From Limnobacter sp. MED105 (GTDB lineage Bacteria; Pseudomonadota; Gammaproteobacteria; Burkholderiales; Burkholderiaceae_B), in NCBI RefSeq assembly GCF_000170915.1, contig NZ_ABCT01000014.1:38569-102568 (forward strand): DNA of 64,000 nucleotides, in the 5' to 3' direction. Positions within the stretch are counted from its first letter, which is position 1. Each line of letters starts with the position of its first letter. Of this stretch, positions 44,210 through 52,919 are shown piece by piece. Below the pieces are notes generated by a model. It was not told the DNA's origin, searched no databases, and saw only the letters and a program-made list of their open reading frames with translations. A program made the translations under genes and the position numbers.

Positions 44210-46783
44210 TTATCTTCCCTGAATGACTTGGTCGGGCAACTCTGCCAGTCTGAAATATTGGGCACCTACCAGGTCTGAAACCTTGTAGGCCGTGTCGAGT
44301 AATTCTTGCAGCCAGGCGCGCAATTTGCGCCCGGTATCGGCCGGGAAGGGGGGTTGAAGTCCTTCCAGGCTAAGACCATCCGGCATGTCGCCATTGCGGT
44401 ACACGCTGTCGAACAGTTGTCGAATCTGGCTGGTGTCGCCAGGCAAACGATCAATCACAATGTCCAGCTTATACAGAATTCGGCGAATGGCATAGGGCGC
44501 ATCTTCGTCAAATATCAACAGGTCAAGCGTGGGCAACCATTCAAACCGGTGCTGGTAGCGCGATCGGTAAGTAATGGTGCTGTCGGCCAAGGCTATCGCC
44601 AAAGCAAGGCCATGTTCACCGGCACGCCCGGGCATGCTGGTTAGTGACAGCAAACAATCACAGGCACCGCACAGGCGTTCAAGCTGGCGGCCCAGTTGCA
44701 AAAAGCGCCAGCCGTTGTCGCGCGTCATGTGGTCACTTTGCTCGCCATGCATGGCCAGCAAATACAACTGTACCTGCTCAAGCGAGGCGGTGGGCAGCGT
44801 GCGTTGAAAACGAACCCACTCGGGTTCGATCAGCACTTTGGCGCAGTCATTCAACAGTCGCCAGTGGCCGCTGCTAAGCCGTTCACGCAATTGGCCAGCC
44901 ACATTCGCCAAGCCATTCAGTTGCCCCGCCAGGCCCACCGCAGCGGGTTCGTCCACACCGGTTTTGTACCAAAGGCGTTCAAGAATATTCGCCTCTAGTT
45001 CATCTTGGGTCAGTGGTTCGGCTGGGTCAAACTCGGTGCTCAATCCCTGCTTTCCACACAATTCATGCAACAAACCCAGGGTGGTGGTGTCCAGGTATTC
45101 CTCTTCGTTCAGCAGCAATTGCGCACGCATCAACAGGCGCAATGAAAAACTGGCCCGCTCGGTGTAACGCCCAAGCCAAAACAAATGCTCGGCAGCCCGG
45201 CTAGACACGGGCCTGCGCAGCGCCTGCAAATCTTTGGCTTGCAGTTTCTCTTTCAGGTTAGTTGTGCGTTCAACAGGTTCGCCACTGCGCACCCAGGTGT
45301 CCAGGCTGGTGCCACCCTTTTGCATGCTCACAATGCCGTGCTGGTCACCAGCCACACGGGTCAGCCCACCCGGCATCACCGTGTAGTTGCCTTGCCCGTC
45401 GGTTACAGCAAACAGACGCAGCATCATGGCGCGTTCTTCAATACCGCCCGCACCGGTCCAAATGGGCACGCGCGAGAGCGGTATCAATTCTTGCAAGGTG
45501 TATTGTGATGGCCTTTGGCTGATCTTGGATAACCAGGCGCGCTTTTCAATTTCATCCAGTTCAGACCCCATAATGGAATCCATGGTGCGCCCGCGGCGGT
45601 TTGGCCCGGTCGATTTGATCACCAGATTGTTCAGTCGCTCGCTGGCTTGTGCCCAGGCAGGCGACTCACCGCACCACCAACTGGGCACGCTGGGCAACAG
45701 CAAATCTTCTTGAAGGTAATGTTGTCCAAGCCCCGGCATGAAGCCATGAATGGCCGGGCTTTCCAGCCAGCCCGAGCCTGGCATGTTCGCCATGACAACG
45801 CCACCTGTGCGGATGGCTTGCAACAAGCCGGGCACGCCCAGTTGGGAGTCCTCGCGCAGTTCAAGCGGATCTAGCCATTGGTCGTCGGTTCGGCGAATCA
45901 AACCGTCAATTGGCTCAAGTCCGTTGACTGTTTTCAGAAACACACTGTTGTTACGCACGGTGAGGTCGCTGCCTTCAACCAGCGAAATACCCAGGTAACG
46001 CGCAAGGTAGGTGTGTTCAAAGTAAGTTTCGTTGTATGGCCCCGGAGTCAGCAGGGCAATGCGCGCGCTGTCTCCCTTGGGCGAAAGCCTGCGGATGCCA
46101 TCGATGTAATCGCGGTAAAAACCGGCCAAATGCTGAATGTGCATTTCACGAAAACCACGCGTAAAGCTGCGCGAAATACTCAGGCGGTTTTCAAGGGCAT
46201 AACCGAGACCCGACGGCGCCTGCATGCGGTGGGTAATCACCCACCATTTCCCATCGGGGCTGCGCCCAAGGTCGAATGCCACCATGTGCAGCCACACCTT
46301 GTTGGGCGGCTCGATACCCTGCATTTGCGGCAAGTAGCCTGAATGGCCGTAGACCAGGTCTGCGGGCAGCAAGCCTTTGGAAAGCAGTTCGCGCTGGCCA
46401 TACACGTCGGCCATCATCGCGTTGAGCAGGCGTGCACGTTGGGCAATGCCGGTTTGCAGCACCGCCCAGTCGGCTTGGTCAATGATGAAGGGCAGCAAGT
46501 CGAGAGACCAAGGGCGCGAGGTGCCCTGTGCATGGTCGGCGTACACATTGTAGGTAATGCCGTTGTCACGAATTTGCTTGGCCAGCGCATTCAGTTTGCT
46601 GTCCAGGTGATCGCTCAGCCCGGTGCCGGGCAGGCGATTCACAAAATCAGCCCAGGCCGGGCGAAGAACACCCTTGACTGCCAGCTCGCTGTAGTACGCG
46701 CTGGTGCCTTGAAGGATGCTCTGCTGCCAGGGCACCTCGACGTTTGCAAGGGTGGTGTTCGGGTTCGCGCTCAAAGCGGTCAC
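44210..46783 (-). CDS. Fused circularly permuted ATP-grasp + alpha-E protein, locus 2
   Basis: 857 residues in which an ATP-grasp part (~1-515) is followed by an alpha-E part (~540-857, starting AEHLFWLGRYTERASFSLRLL). Conserved ATP-grasp segments match locus 1: LLTPGPYNETYFEHTYLARYLG, LDPLELREDSQLGVPGLLQ, and the end MQKGGTSLDTWV. The glycine-rich nucleotide loop differs: where locus 1 has VHGAGGYGMLVG, this protein has STGPNRRGRTMDSIMG, so nucleotide binding or specificity may have changed. The family role (amide ligase plus helical partner) is inferred. It lies 31 bases downstream of the giant transglutaminase gene and 4 bases before the smaller one. Confidence 0.92.
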   Translation of the reverse strand: MTALSANPNTTLANVEVPWQQSILQGTSAYYSELAVKGVLRPAWADFVNRLPGTGLSDHLDSKLNALAKQIRDNGITYNVYADHAQGTSRPWSLDLLPFIIDQADWAVLQTGIAQRARLLNAMMADVYGQRELLSKGLLPADLVYGHSGYLPQMQGIEPPNKVWLHMVAFDLGRSPDGKWWVITHRMQAPSGLGYALENRLSISRSFTRGFREMHIQHLAGFYRDYIDGIRRLSPKGDSARIALLTPGPYNETYFEHTYLARYLGISLVEGSDLTVRNNSVFLKTVNGLEPIDGLIRRTDDQWLDPLELREDSQLGVPGLLQAIRTGGVVMANMPGSGWLESPAIHGFMPGLGQHYLQEDLLLPSVPSWWCGESPAWAQASERLNNLVIKSTGPNRRGRTMDSIMGSELDEIEKRAWLSKISQRPSQYTLQELIPLSRVPIWTGAGGIEERAMMLRLFAVTDGQGNYTVMPGGLTRVAGDQHGIVSMQKGGTSLDTWVRSGEPVERTTNLKEKLQAKDLQALRRPVSSRAAEHLFWLGRYTERASFSLRLLMRAQLLLNEEEYLDTTTLGLLHELCGKQGLSTEFDPAEPLTQDELEANILERLWYKTGVDEPAAVGLAGQLNGLANVAGQLRERLSSGHWRLLNDCAKVLIEPEWVRFQRTLPTASLEQVQLYLLAMHGEQSDHMTRDNGWRFLQLGRQLERLCGACDCLLSLTSMPGRAGEHGLALAIALADSTITYRSRYQHRFEWLPTLDLLIFDEDAPYAIRRILYKLDIVIDRLPGDTSQIRQLFDSVYRNGDMPDGLSLEGLQPPFPADTGRKLRAWLQELLDTAYKVSDLVGAQYFRLAELPDQVIQGR

Positions 46784-46814
46784 TGCCTAAAGTTCGGTGC
46801 CCTATTGTAAATGC

Positions 46815-49800
46815 CTAACACCATCTTAGGTCTAGTGTGATGGGGAACTCGGGTCTTCCGCTTGGGCTTTTTACACTAACCTTGCCGTGGGTGTGGCCCA
46901 TGCGGAAGAAGCGCGTTAAACGCCTGCTTTCCGCTTCGAAGGCATTCACCGGGAATAGGTCATAATTGCGCCCGCCTGGGTGGGCCACATGGTATTGGCA
47001 ACCTCCCAAGCTGCGGCCGTTCCAGGTGTCGATCAAGTCAAACACCAAGGGGGTGTGCACGCCAATGGTGGGGTGCAGTGCATTGGGTGGTTGCCAGGCT
47101 CTGTAGCGCACACCAGCGACATATTCGCCCTCGGTGCCAGTGCTGTGCAAAGGTACTTTCACGCCATTGCAGGTCAGGGTGTAGCGTTCGTCTACAAAGT
47201 TTTTGACTTTCACTTCCAGGCGTTCAAGTGAGGAATCAACATAACGCACAGTGCCGCCAGGCGCGCCTTCCTCGCCCAGCACATGCCAGGGCTCCAGGGC
47301 GCTGAATAGTTCCACTTCCACACCCCGGCTTGAAAAGTCGCCCATTTTCGGGAATCGGAATGCGAAGTGCGGTGCAAACCAGTCCATCTGAAACGGAAAA
47401 CCGGCAGCGTTCAGGTCGGCCACCACATCCGCAATGTCGTTTTTGACGAAGGTCGACAACATGAACTGGTCGTGCAGGCGTGTGCCCCATTTCACCAGCC
47501 TTGCCGTGTAGGGCGTTTTCCAGAATTTCGCAATCAAGGTGCGCAGCAGCAGTTGCTGTGCAAGGCTCATTTGCGCATTGGGTGGCATCTCAAAGGCACG
47601 CAACTCAAGCAGGCCCAGGCGTCCTGTGGAGGTGTCGGGGCTGTACAGTTTGTCGATACAAAATTCGCTGCGGTGGGTGTTGCCAGTCGAATCGATCAAA
47701 ATGTTGCGCAAAAGGCGATCGATAATCCACGGCGGCGGGTTGCCCCCGTGTTTCTGCATTTGCTTGTCCAGTTCATTCAGTGCCAATTCAAGTTCATGAA
47801 CCTGATCGCTGCGGGCCTCGTCCACACGTGGGGCTTGGCTGGTAGGGCCAATAAACAGGCCTGAGAACAGGTACGACAAACCCGGGTGGTTGTGCCAGTA
47901 CCGCAGCAGGCTGCCCAACAAATCGGGGCGACGCAGGAAAGGGCTGTTCTCGGGTGTCTCACCGCCCATCACAAAGTGGTTGCCGCCACCCGTGCCACTG
48001 TGCCTGCCATCGAGCATGAATTTCTCAGTGGACAGGCCAATAAGACGCGCTTCTTCGTATAAATTTGTTGTCAGGTGCAGCAGTTCGCCCCAGTTCTTGC
48101 TGGGTTGAATATTCACCTCCAGCACGCCGGGGTCGGGTGTGACCTGCAGCATGGTCATGCGCTTGTCGCGTGGGGGCGGGTACCCTTCCAGCACCACAGG
48201 CTGGTTCATTGCCTCGGCTGTGTCTTCAATTCTGGCTACCAGTTCAAGATAATCGTCGAGCACCTCCAGTGGTGGCATGAACACATACAAATGTCCGTTG
48301 CGTGCCTGCACACACATGGCAGTACGCACAATGTGCGTGGCCGATTCTTTCAATACAGGGGCTTTGTCATCGGCCACACTGGCCACACTTGCTTTGGCAC
48401 TGGGCTTTTGCAGGGCCACGCGTGAAGGAGCAGGGGGTGCGAACGGGTCGGCAGGAATTGTGTAGGGAAAATCTTTCTTGGCCACCCACGGTTGAGAATC
48501 CAGTGGCAGGCGATAGCCCATGGGCGAATCGCCGGGAATCAGGTACATGCGTTCGTCCCGCAAAAACCACTGCCCTGTGCGCCATTGGCCTTTGGTTGAT
48601 TGAATGGGCAGGCAATAGCCCACTTCCTCGGTCAGCCCTTGGGTAAACACCTTGTTCAGGCGTTTGCGCTCAAGTGGGTCGTCCAGCCTCGAATCGAATG
48701 GGTCGACGTTCACAGGCAGTTTGCGCTCTCGCCACATGTAGTACCAGGCATCTTCGAAACCGGGCATGACGTAGCGAGGGTGAAGCCCCAAGCGGCTGCA
48801 CAACCCTTCGATGAATTGTTTGGCAGTGGCATTGCCGGCTTTGCCATCCGTTTGTTCGTGGCTAAGCAGTTTCGGATTCTTCCAGATGGCTTCGCCACTT
48901 TTCAGCCAGTACATCGACAGCGCCCAACGTGGCAGTTGCTCGCCGGGGTACCACTTGCCTTGCCCAAAGTGATACAGGCCACCCTTGCCGTAATACTTGG
49001 CCAGCTTGTTCAGCATCTTGATGCCGTATTCGCGTTTCGTGGGCCCCAGCGCGTCGATATTCCACTCGGCAGCACCCCGATCGGTGTTGGCCACAAAGGT
49101 GGGTTCGCCACCCATGGTCAGGCGCACGTCGAGCGCGTCCAGTGCCTTGTCCACTTCGAAGCCCAGCGCCTCAATGCCTTTCCACTGTTCCTCGGTGTAG
49201 GGCTTGCTGGTGCGCGGCGACTCATACACCCGCTGCACGCTCATTTCATGTTCAAACTCAACTTCACATTCATCCAGCGTGCCAGTGATGGGGGCTGCAC
49301 TGCCAGGCTCGGGAGTGCACGCCAAGGGTATGTGCCCTTCGCCAGCCAGCAAACCAGAAGTGGGGTCCAGCCCTATCCAGCCGGCACCGGGCAAATACAC
49401 CTCGCACCAGGCATGCAGGTCGGTGAAATCTTTCTCCGGGCCATCAGGGCCGTCGATGGCTTTGACATCGCTTGTGAGTTGGATCAGGTAGCCCGAGGCA
49501 AACCTTGCCGCCATGCCCAGCCGGCGGAATATTTGTACCATGAGCCATGCCGTGTCACGGCAGGAACCCGACCCACTGTTCAGTGTTTCATCCGGCGTTT
49601 GCACGCCCGGTTCCATGCGGATCAGGTACTTGATTCGTTTCGCCAAATCCTGATTCAGGGCCACCAGAAAGTCGATGGTTTTAACCCGGCTCAGGTTCAT
49701 CTCGGCCATGTAGGCGTTGAATGCCTTGCCCGTGTGGCAGGGCACCAAGTAGGGTGCCAGTTCCTGGTCCAGCGATGCATCATATTTAAAAGGGAAGAAC

Positions 49801-50099
49801 TCAGCGGCTTCTTCGAGGAAAAAATCGAAGGGATTCAGCACCGACATTTCAGCCACAAGGTCCACCGCAATTTCCAACATCTCTGTGCGTTCGGGAAATA
49901 TCAGGCGACCCATGTAATTGCTTTGAGGGTCTTGCTGCCAGTTGATGAAGTGGGTTTGTGGCAGCACTTCCATGCTGTAACTGAGAATACGCGTGCGGCA
50001 ATGCGGGGCCGGGCGTAAACGCACCACTTGGGGGCCCAGGTTGATCAGGCGATCGTAGCGGTAGCGTGTAATATGGCGCAGAGCAACGTGAATAGACAC
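46815..50099 (-). CDS. Transglutaminase-like + DUF2126 protein, locus 2
   Basis: 1094 residues from GTG 50099 (GGGAT upstream; the frame extends to 50132 without support). The N-terminal ~300 residues form a transglutaminase-like domain starting VSIHVALRHITRYRYDR, with Cys180 (GSGSCRDTAW), His229 (TDLHAWCEV) and Asp245 (GLDPTSG). The remaining ~790 residues match DUF2126, which contains LTMGGEPTFV, YPGEQLPRWALSMYW and DGRHSGTGGGNHFVMGG; the last resembles active-site elements of glutamine-synthetase-like or ATP-grasp ligases, but that is an impression. First gene of the second operon, divergent from an FMN-binding protein gene. No function is established to my knowledge. Confidence 0.92.
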   Translation of the reverse strand: MSIHVALRHITRYRYDRLINLGPQVVRLRPAPHCRTRILSYSMEVLPQTHFINWQQDPQSNYMGRLIFPERTEMLEIAVDLVAEMSVLNPFDFFLEEAAEFFPFKYDASLDQELAPYLVPCHTGKAFNAYMAEMNLSRVKTIDFLVALNQDLAKRIKYLIRMEPGVQTPDETLNSGSGSCRDTAWLMVQIFRRLGMAARFASGYLIQLTSDVKAIDGPDGPEKDFTDLHAWCEVYLPGAGWIGLDPTSGLLAGEGHIPLACTPEPGSAAPITGTLDECEVEFEHEMSVQRVYESPRTSKPYTEEQWKGIEALGFEVDKALDALDVRLTMGGEPTFVANTDRGAAEWNIDALGPTKREYGIKMLNKLAKYYGKGGLYHFGQGKWYPGEQLPRWALSMYWLKSGEAIWKNPKLLSHEQTDGKAGNATAKQFIEGLCSRLGLHPRYVMPGFEDAWYYMWRERKLPVNVDPFDSRLDDPLERKRLNKVFTQGLTEEVGYCLPIQSTKGQWRTGQWFLRDERMYLIPGDSPMGYRLPLDSQPWVAKKDFPYTIPADPFAPPAPSRVALQKPSAKASVASVADDKAPVLKESATHIVRTAMCVQARNGHLYVFMPPLEVLDDYLELVARIEDTAEAMNQPVVLEGYPPPRDKRMTMLQVTPDPGVLEVNIQPSKNWGELLHLTTNLYEEARLIGLSTEKFMLDGRHSGTGGGNHFVMGGETPENSPFLRRPDLLGSLLRYWHNHPGLSYLFSGLFIGPTSQAPRVDEARSDQVHELELALNELDKQMQKHGGNPPPWIIDRLLRNILIDSTGNTHRSEFCIDKLYSPDTSTGRLGLLELRAFEMPPNAQMSLAQQLLLRTLIAKFWKTPYTARLVKWGTRLHDQFMLSTFVKNDIADVVADLNAAGFPFQMDWFAPHFAFRFPKMGDFSSRGVEVELFSALEPWHVLGEEGAPGGTVRYVDSSLERLEVKVKNFVDERYTLTCNGVKVPLHSTGTEGEYVAGVRYRAWQPPNALHPTIGVHTPLVFDLIDTWNGRSLGGCQYHVAHPGGRNYDLFPVNAFEAESRRLTRFFRMGHTHGKVSVKSPSGRPEFPITLDLRWC

Positions 50100-50158
50100 T
50101 GTGTAATCCCAAAAATGAAGCCGAACAAACAAAACCTGTTTACGGCATGGAGAGAAGC

Positions 50159-50704
50159 ATGAACCATGCCGAAGAAATCTGGAAAACTTTGGTGCGCGCC
50201 ACCGTGGACAAAAAACACCCTTGGCGCGTGGTGGGTTTCAGCACATCGGGCCCGAAGGGTCCGCAAGTACGCTCGGTCATTTTGCGGGCGGTCAACACTG
50301 GCGAACATCACCTGGTTTTTTACACTGATCGCCGAAGCCAGAAAATGACTGACATCGCACATGATCCACGTGTGGCGCTGTTGTTCTGGAACCCGCGCAG
50401 CAACACCCAGCTTCGAGTATGTGGCATTGCAGCGCCGCAGGCCAGTGAATTGATTGTGAATAGTCTTTGGGCGCGTATCCCCGACTATGCGCGAAAAGAC
50501 TATGCCACCCTGAGCGCACCCGGTGACGCCCTTCCTGGTGGTGATCTGGTGTATGACTTCGATACGGCCCGTGCCAACTTTGTGGTGTTGAACGTGAAAG
50601 TGTTGAGTCTGGAACTGCTGGAATTGAAGCGGGAAGGCCACGTCAGATTTCGTTGTGAACTTGACGAAACCGGACACTGGATTCATCAAAACATGATTCC
50701 CTGA
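50159..50704 (+). CDS. Pyridoxamine 5'-phosphate oxidase-like FMN-binding protein
   Basis: 181 residues from ATG 50159 (GGAGAG 4 bases before; an ATG at 50147 is less well placed). It has the split-barrel flavin-binding fold: PQVRSVILRAVNTGEHHLVFYTDRRSQKMTDI is the typical Arg-rich FMN-phosphate strand pair, and ARANFVVLNVKVLSLELLEL the dimer strand. True PdxH enzymes are longer with a C-terminal R-L-x-P motif, absent here, so this belongs to the Alr4036/general 'PNPOx-like' group with unknown substrate. It is divergent from locus 2 and 54 bases before the glutathione transferase gene. Confidence 0.85.
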   Translation: MNHAEEIWKTLVRATVDKKHPWRVVGFSTSGPKGPQVRSVILRAVNTGEHHLVFYTDRRSQKMTDIAHDPRVALLFWNPRSNTQLRVCGIAAPQASELIVNSLWARIPDYARKDYATLSAPGDALPGGDLVYDFDTARANFVVLNVKVLSLELLELKREGHVRFRCELDETGHWIHQNMIP

Positions 50705-50758
50705 GGGTATCCTGAACTTTGAGTTTTTTTGAGTAGTCAGCAAAGCGAGGTCATAGCA

Positions 50759-51610
50759 ATGAGCGACACAAAATACACACCACCCAAGGTTTGGGTGTGG
50801 GACAAAGAAAGCGGCGGCAAGTTTGCAAACATCAATCGCCCGATTGCCGGTTCCACGCACGACAAAGAATTGCCCGTGGGCGAGCATCCTTTGCAGCTTT
50901 ATTCACTGGCCACACCCAATGGCGTGAAAGTCACCGTGATGCTGGAAGAGTTGCTTGCTCTTGGCCACAGTGGTGCGGAATACGATGCCTGGTTGATCAA
51001 TATTTCCAATGGCGACCAGTTCAGTAGTGGTTTTGTGGACGTGAACCCCAACAGTAAAATTCCAGCCCTGCTGGACCGCAGTACGAACCCGGCGACGCGG
51101 GTTTTTGAGTCGGGCTCAATCCTGTTGTACCTCGCCGAAAAGTTCAAGGCATTCTTGCCCACTGACCCAGCCAAGCGAACAGAAACCTTGTCGTGGTTGT
51201 TCTGGCAAATGGGCAGTGCGCCCATGCTGGGTGGTGGTTTTGGGCACTTTTATGCTTATGCCCCCGAGAAGTACGAGTACCCGATTAACCGCTACGCGAT
51301 GGAAGTGAAGCGACAGCTGGACGTGCTGGATCGACAGTTGGCCCATCAGGAGTACATTGCAGGCAGCGAATACACAATTGCAGACATGGCCATATGGCCT
51401 TGGTATGGTGCCTTGGTCACCAACAAGGTATACGAGGCTGCTGAATTTCTGGAGGCCCACACCTACACCAATGTGTTGCGCTGGACCCATGAAATAGCCA
51501 AGCGTCCAGCGGTGATTCGCGGGCGAATGGTGAATCGCGCCTGGGGTGAGCCCAACGAACAGGTGCTTGAGCGGCACAGTGCCAGTGATTTCGACGGCAA
51601 GGCCATTTAA
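50759..51610 (+). CDS. yghU: YghU-type glutathione S-transferase
   Basis: Glutathione-dependent disulfide-bond reductase of the Nu class. 283 residues from ATG 50759 (AGCGAGG upstream); the beginning SDTKYTPPKVWVWDKESGGKFANINRPIAGSTHDKELPVG is characteristic of YghU, whose N-terminal extension covers the active site. The thioredoxin-like domain carries LYSLATPNGVKVTVMLEEL, with the Asn-Gly-x-Lys site known for this class, and the helical domain follows (GSEYTIADMAIWPWYG, typical N-capping box). A cytoplasmic redox-defence role is expected. Confidence 0.95.
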   Translation: MSDTKYTPPKVWVWDKESGGKFANINRPIAGSTHDKELPVGEHPLQLYSLATPNGVKVTVMLEELLALGHSGAEYDAWLINISNGDQFSSGFVDVNPNSKIPALLDRSTNPATRVFESGSILLYLAEKFKAFLPTDPAKRTETLSWLFWQMGSAPMLGGGFGHFYAYAPEKYEYPINRYAMEVKRQLDVLDRQLAHQEYIAGSEYTIADMAIWPWYGALVTNKVYEAAEFLEAHTYTNVLRWTHEIAKRPAVIRGRMVNRAWGEPNEQVLERHSASDFDGKAI

Positions 51611-51666
51611 GGGCGGCTGGCTGGGGCACAATGTGCCCTTTCTTTAATTGGCAGTGGAGTTTTATT

Positions 51667-52062
51667 GTGTACAAGCTTGCGTTTGCACTGGTAGTGGCTG
51701 GTTTGGCGGGTTGTGCGTCAACCCATGATTTGTCCAAAGGCAGCAATATGCTGGGCGGTGGTTACAAACAAGAGGAAATGGGCCCAGGCCTGTTTTACAT
51801 CTATGCGCGCTCTAACCATGCCCCTTGGACCAATCTTGAAGCTGCCCGCACAACCTGGCGCACTGGTGCAGAGCGCGCCTGTGCTTCTGCTGAATATGAC
51901 GAGCTGGCCATTGCAGAAAACGAGAAGGACACCGGCCTGCAGAACAGCAGTGGTGTGCGTTATTTGGTGACCGAGAGAACGGGGTATGCCAAATGCGATT
52001 CATCAACGTTAAGCAGCGCAGAGATCAATCAAATTATCGGAAAGGACTCCGCAGTTCGATAA
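51667..52062 (+). CDS. Small hypothetical lipoprotein
   Basis: 131 residues from GTG 51667 (GGAG 7 bases upstream). The start MYKLAFALVVAGLAGCAS is a lipoprotein signal with lipobox L-A-G and lipidated Cys16. The mature part has no domain that I recognise; two Cys (ACAS, AKCD) may pair. It lies 16 bases upstream of the class D beta-lactamase gene on the same strand, so the two are probably cotranscribed, but nothing links them in function. Confidence 0.75.
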   Translation: MYKLAFALVVAGLAGCASTHDLSKGSNMLGGGYKQEEMGPGLFYIYARSNHAPWTNLEAARTTWRTGAERACASAEYDELAIAENEKDTGLQNSSGVRYLVTERTGYAKCDSSTLSSAEINQIIGKDSAVR

Positions 52063-52078
52063 TAAAAAGGGGGAGTTA

Positions 52079-52888
52079 ATGCGCCTGTTCAATACAGTTT
52101 TATTGGCATTCGCCATGTTTGCAAGCACTGTGTATGGGGCATCTCCACCGGCTTCAGTCGAACGTACGGACTGGAAATCCTTTTTTGATCAACACAATGC
52201 GGTCGGCACCTTGGTGGTGCTTGATCAGCGCAGCCCAAATCCCGTTTTCCAGGTTTACAACCCCAAGCGCGCCAGTACACCTTACCTGCCAGCTTCCACC
52301 TACAAAATACCTCATGCCCTGTTTGCGCTGGAACATGGTGTGGTGAAAGACGAGTTCCAGGTGTTTAAATGGGATGGGAAAAAACGTGATTTCGATGTCT
52401 GGAATTCTGATCACAACCTGCGCTCGTCCATGCGAGGCTCTGTGGTGTGGGTGTATCAGTGGATAGCACAACGAATTGGCGAACCAGCCGCCAAAACCTA
52501 TCTTGAAAAAGCAGGTTACGGCAACGCCGACCCGAGTGGCGGAAAAGACGGTTACTGGCTAGATGGCAACATACGAATTACTGCGTTTGAGCAAATCAGT
52601 TTTCTACAGAAACTGTATGCGAATAGTTTGCCTTTCAAGCCAGAGCATCAGCGCCTTGTGAAGGACATCATTATTGTAGAAGCCGGACGGGACTGGATAC
52701 TGCGCGCAAAAACGGGCTGGGAAGGCAGCTTCGGCTGGTGGGTGGGCTACGTTGAATGGTCGACTGGCCCCGTATTTTTTGCTTTGAATATCGACACTCC
52801 CAACCGCATGGGCGACCTGCCAAAGCGAGAAGCGATTACCCGGGACGTGTTACAGTCCATGAACGCGCTGCCCCCGGCGTCGAAATGA
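52079..52888 (+). CDS. Class D (OXA-type) beta-lactamase
   Basis: Periplasmic serine beta-lactamase of 269 residues. A signal peptide of ~20 residues ends near YGASPP. All class D motifs are present: S73-T-Y-K76 (nucleophile Ser and the Lys that is carbamylated), S121-V-V, Y147-G-N and K211-T-G, plus WLDGNIRITAFEQISFL and FGWWVGYVE. Signal peptide and complete motifs argue for a working enzyme; sequence cannot give the drug spectrum. Strong ribosome-binding site GGGGGAG. No integron, insertion sequence or resistance-gene neighbours are seen, so it looks like an intrinsic chromosomal gene. Confidence 0.94.
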   Translation: MRLFNTVLLAFAMFASTVYGASPPASVERTDWKSFFDQHNAVGTLVVLDQRSPNPVFQVYNPKRASTPYLPASTYKIPHALFALEHGVVKDEFQVFKWDGKKRDFDVWNSDHNLRSSMRGSVVWVYQWIAQRIGEPAAKTYLEKAGYGNADPSGGKDGYWLDGNIRITAFEQISFLQKLYANSLPFKPEHQRLVKDIIIVEAGRDWILRAKTGWEGSFGWWVGYVEWSTGPVFFALNIDTPNRMGDLPKREAITRDVLQSMNALPPASK

Positions 52889-52919
52889 TCTCTTAGCGTG
52901 ATCGCACTGGAGCGGAAAA

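Noticed and set aside
48600..50018. 472-residue open frame on the plus strand opposite the DUF2126 gene
   Set aside because: Antisense shadow of a long GC-rich gene with clear transglutaminase and DUF2126 motifs.
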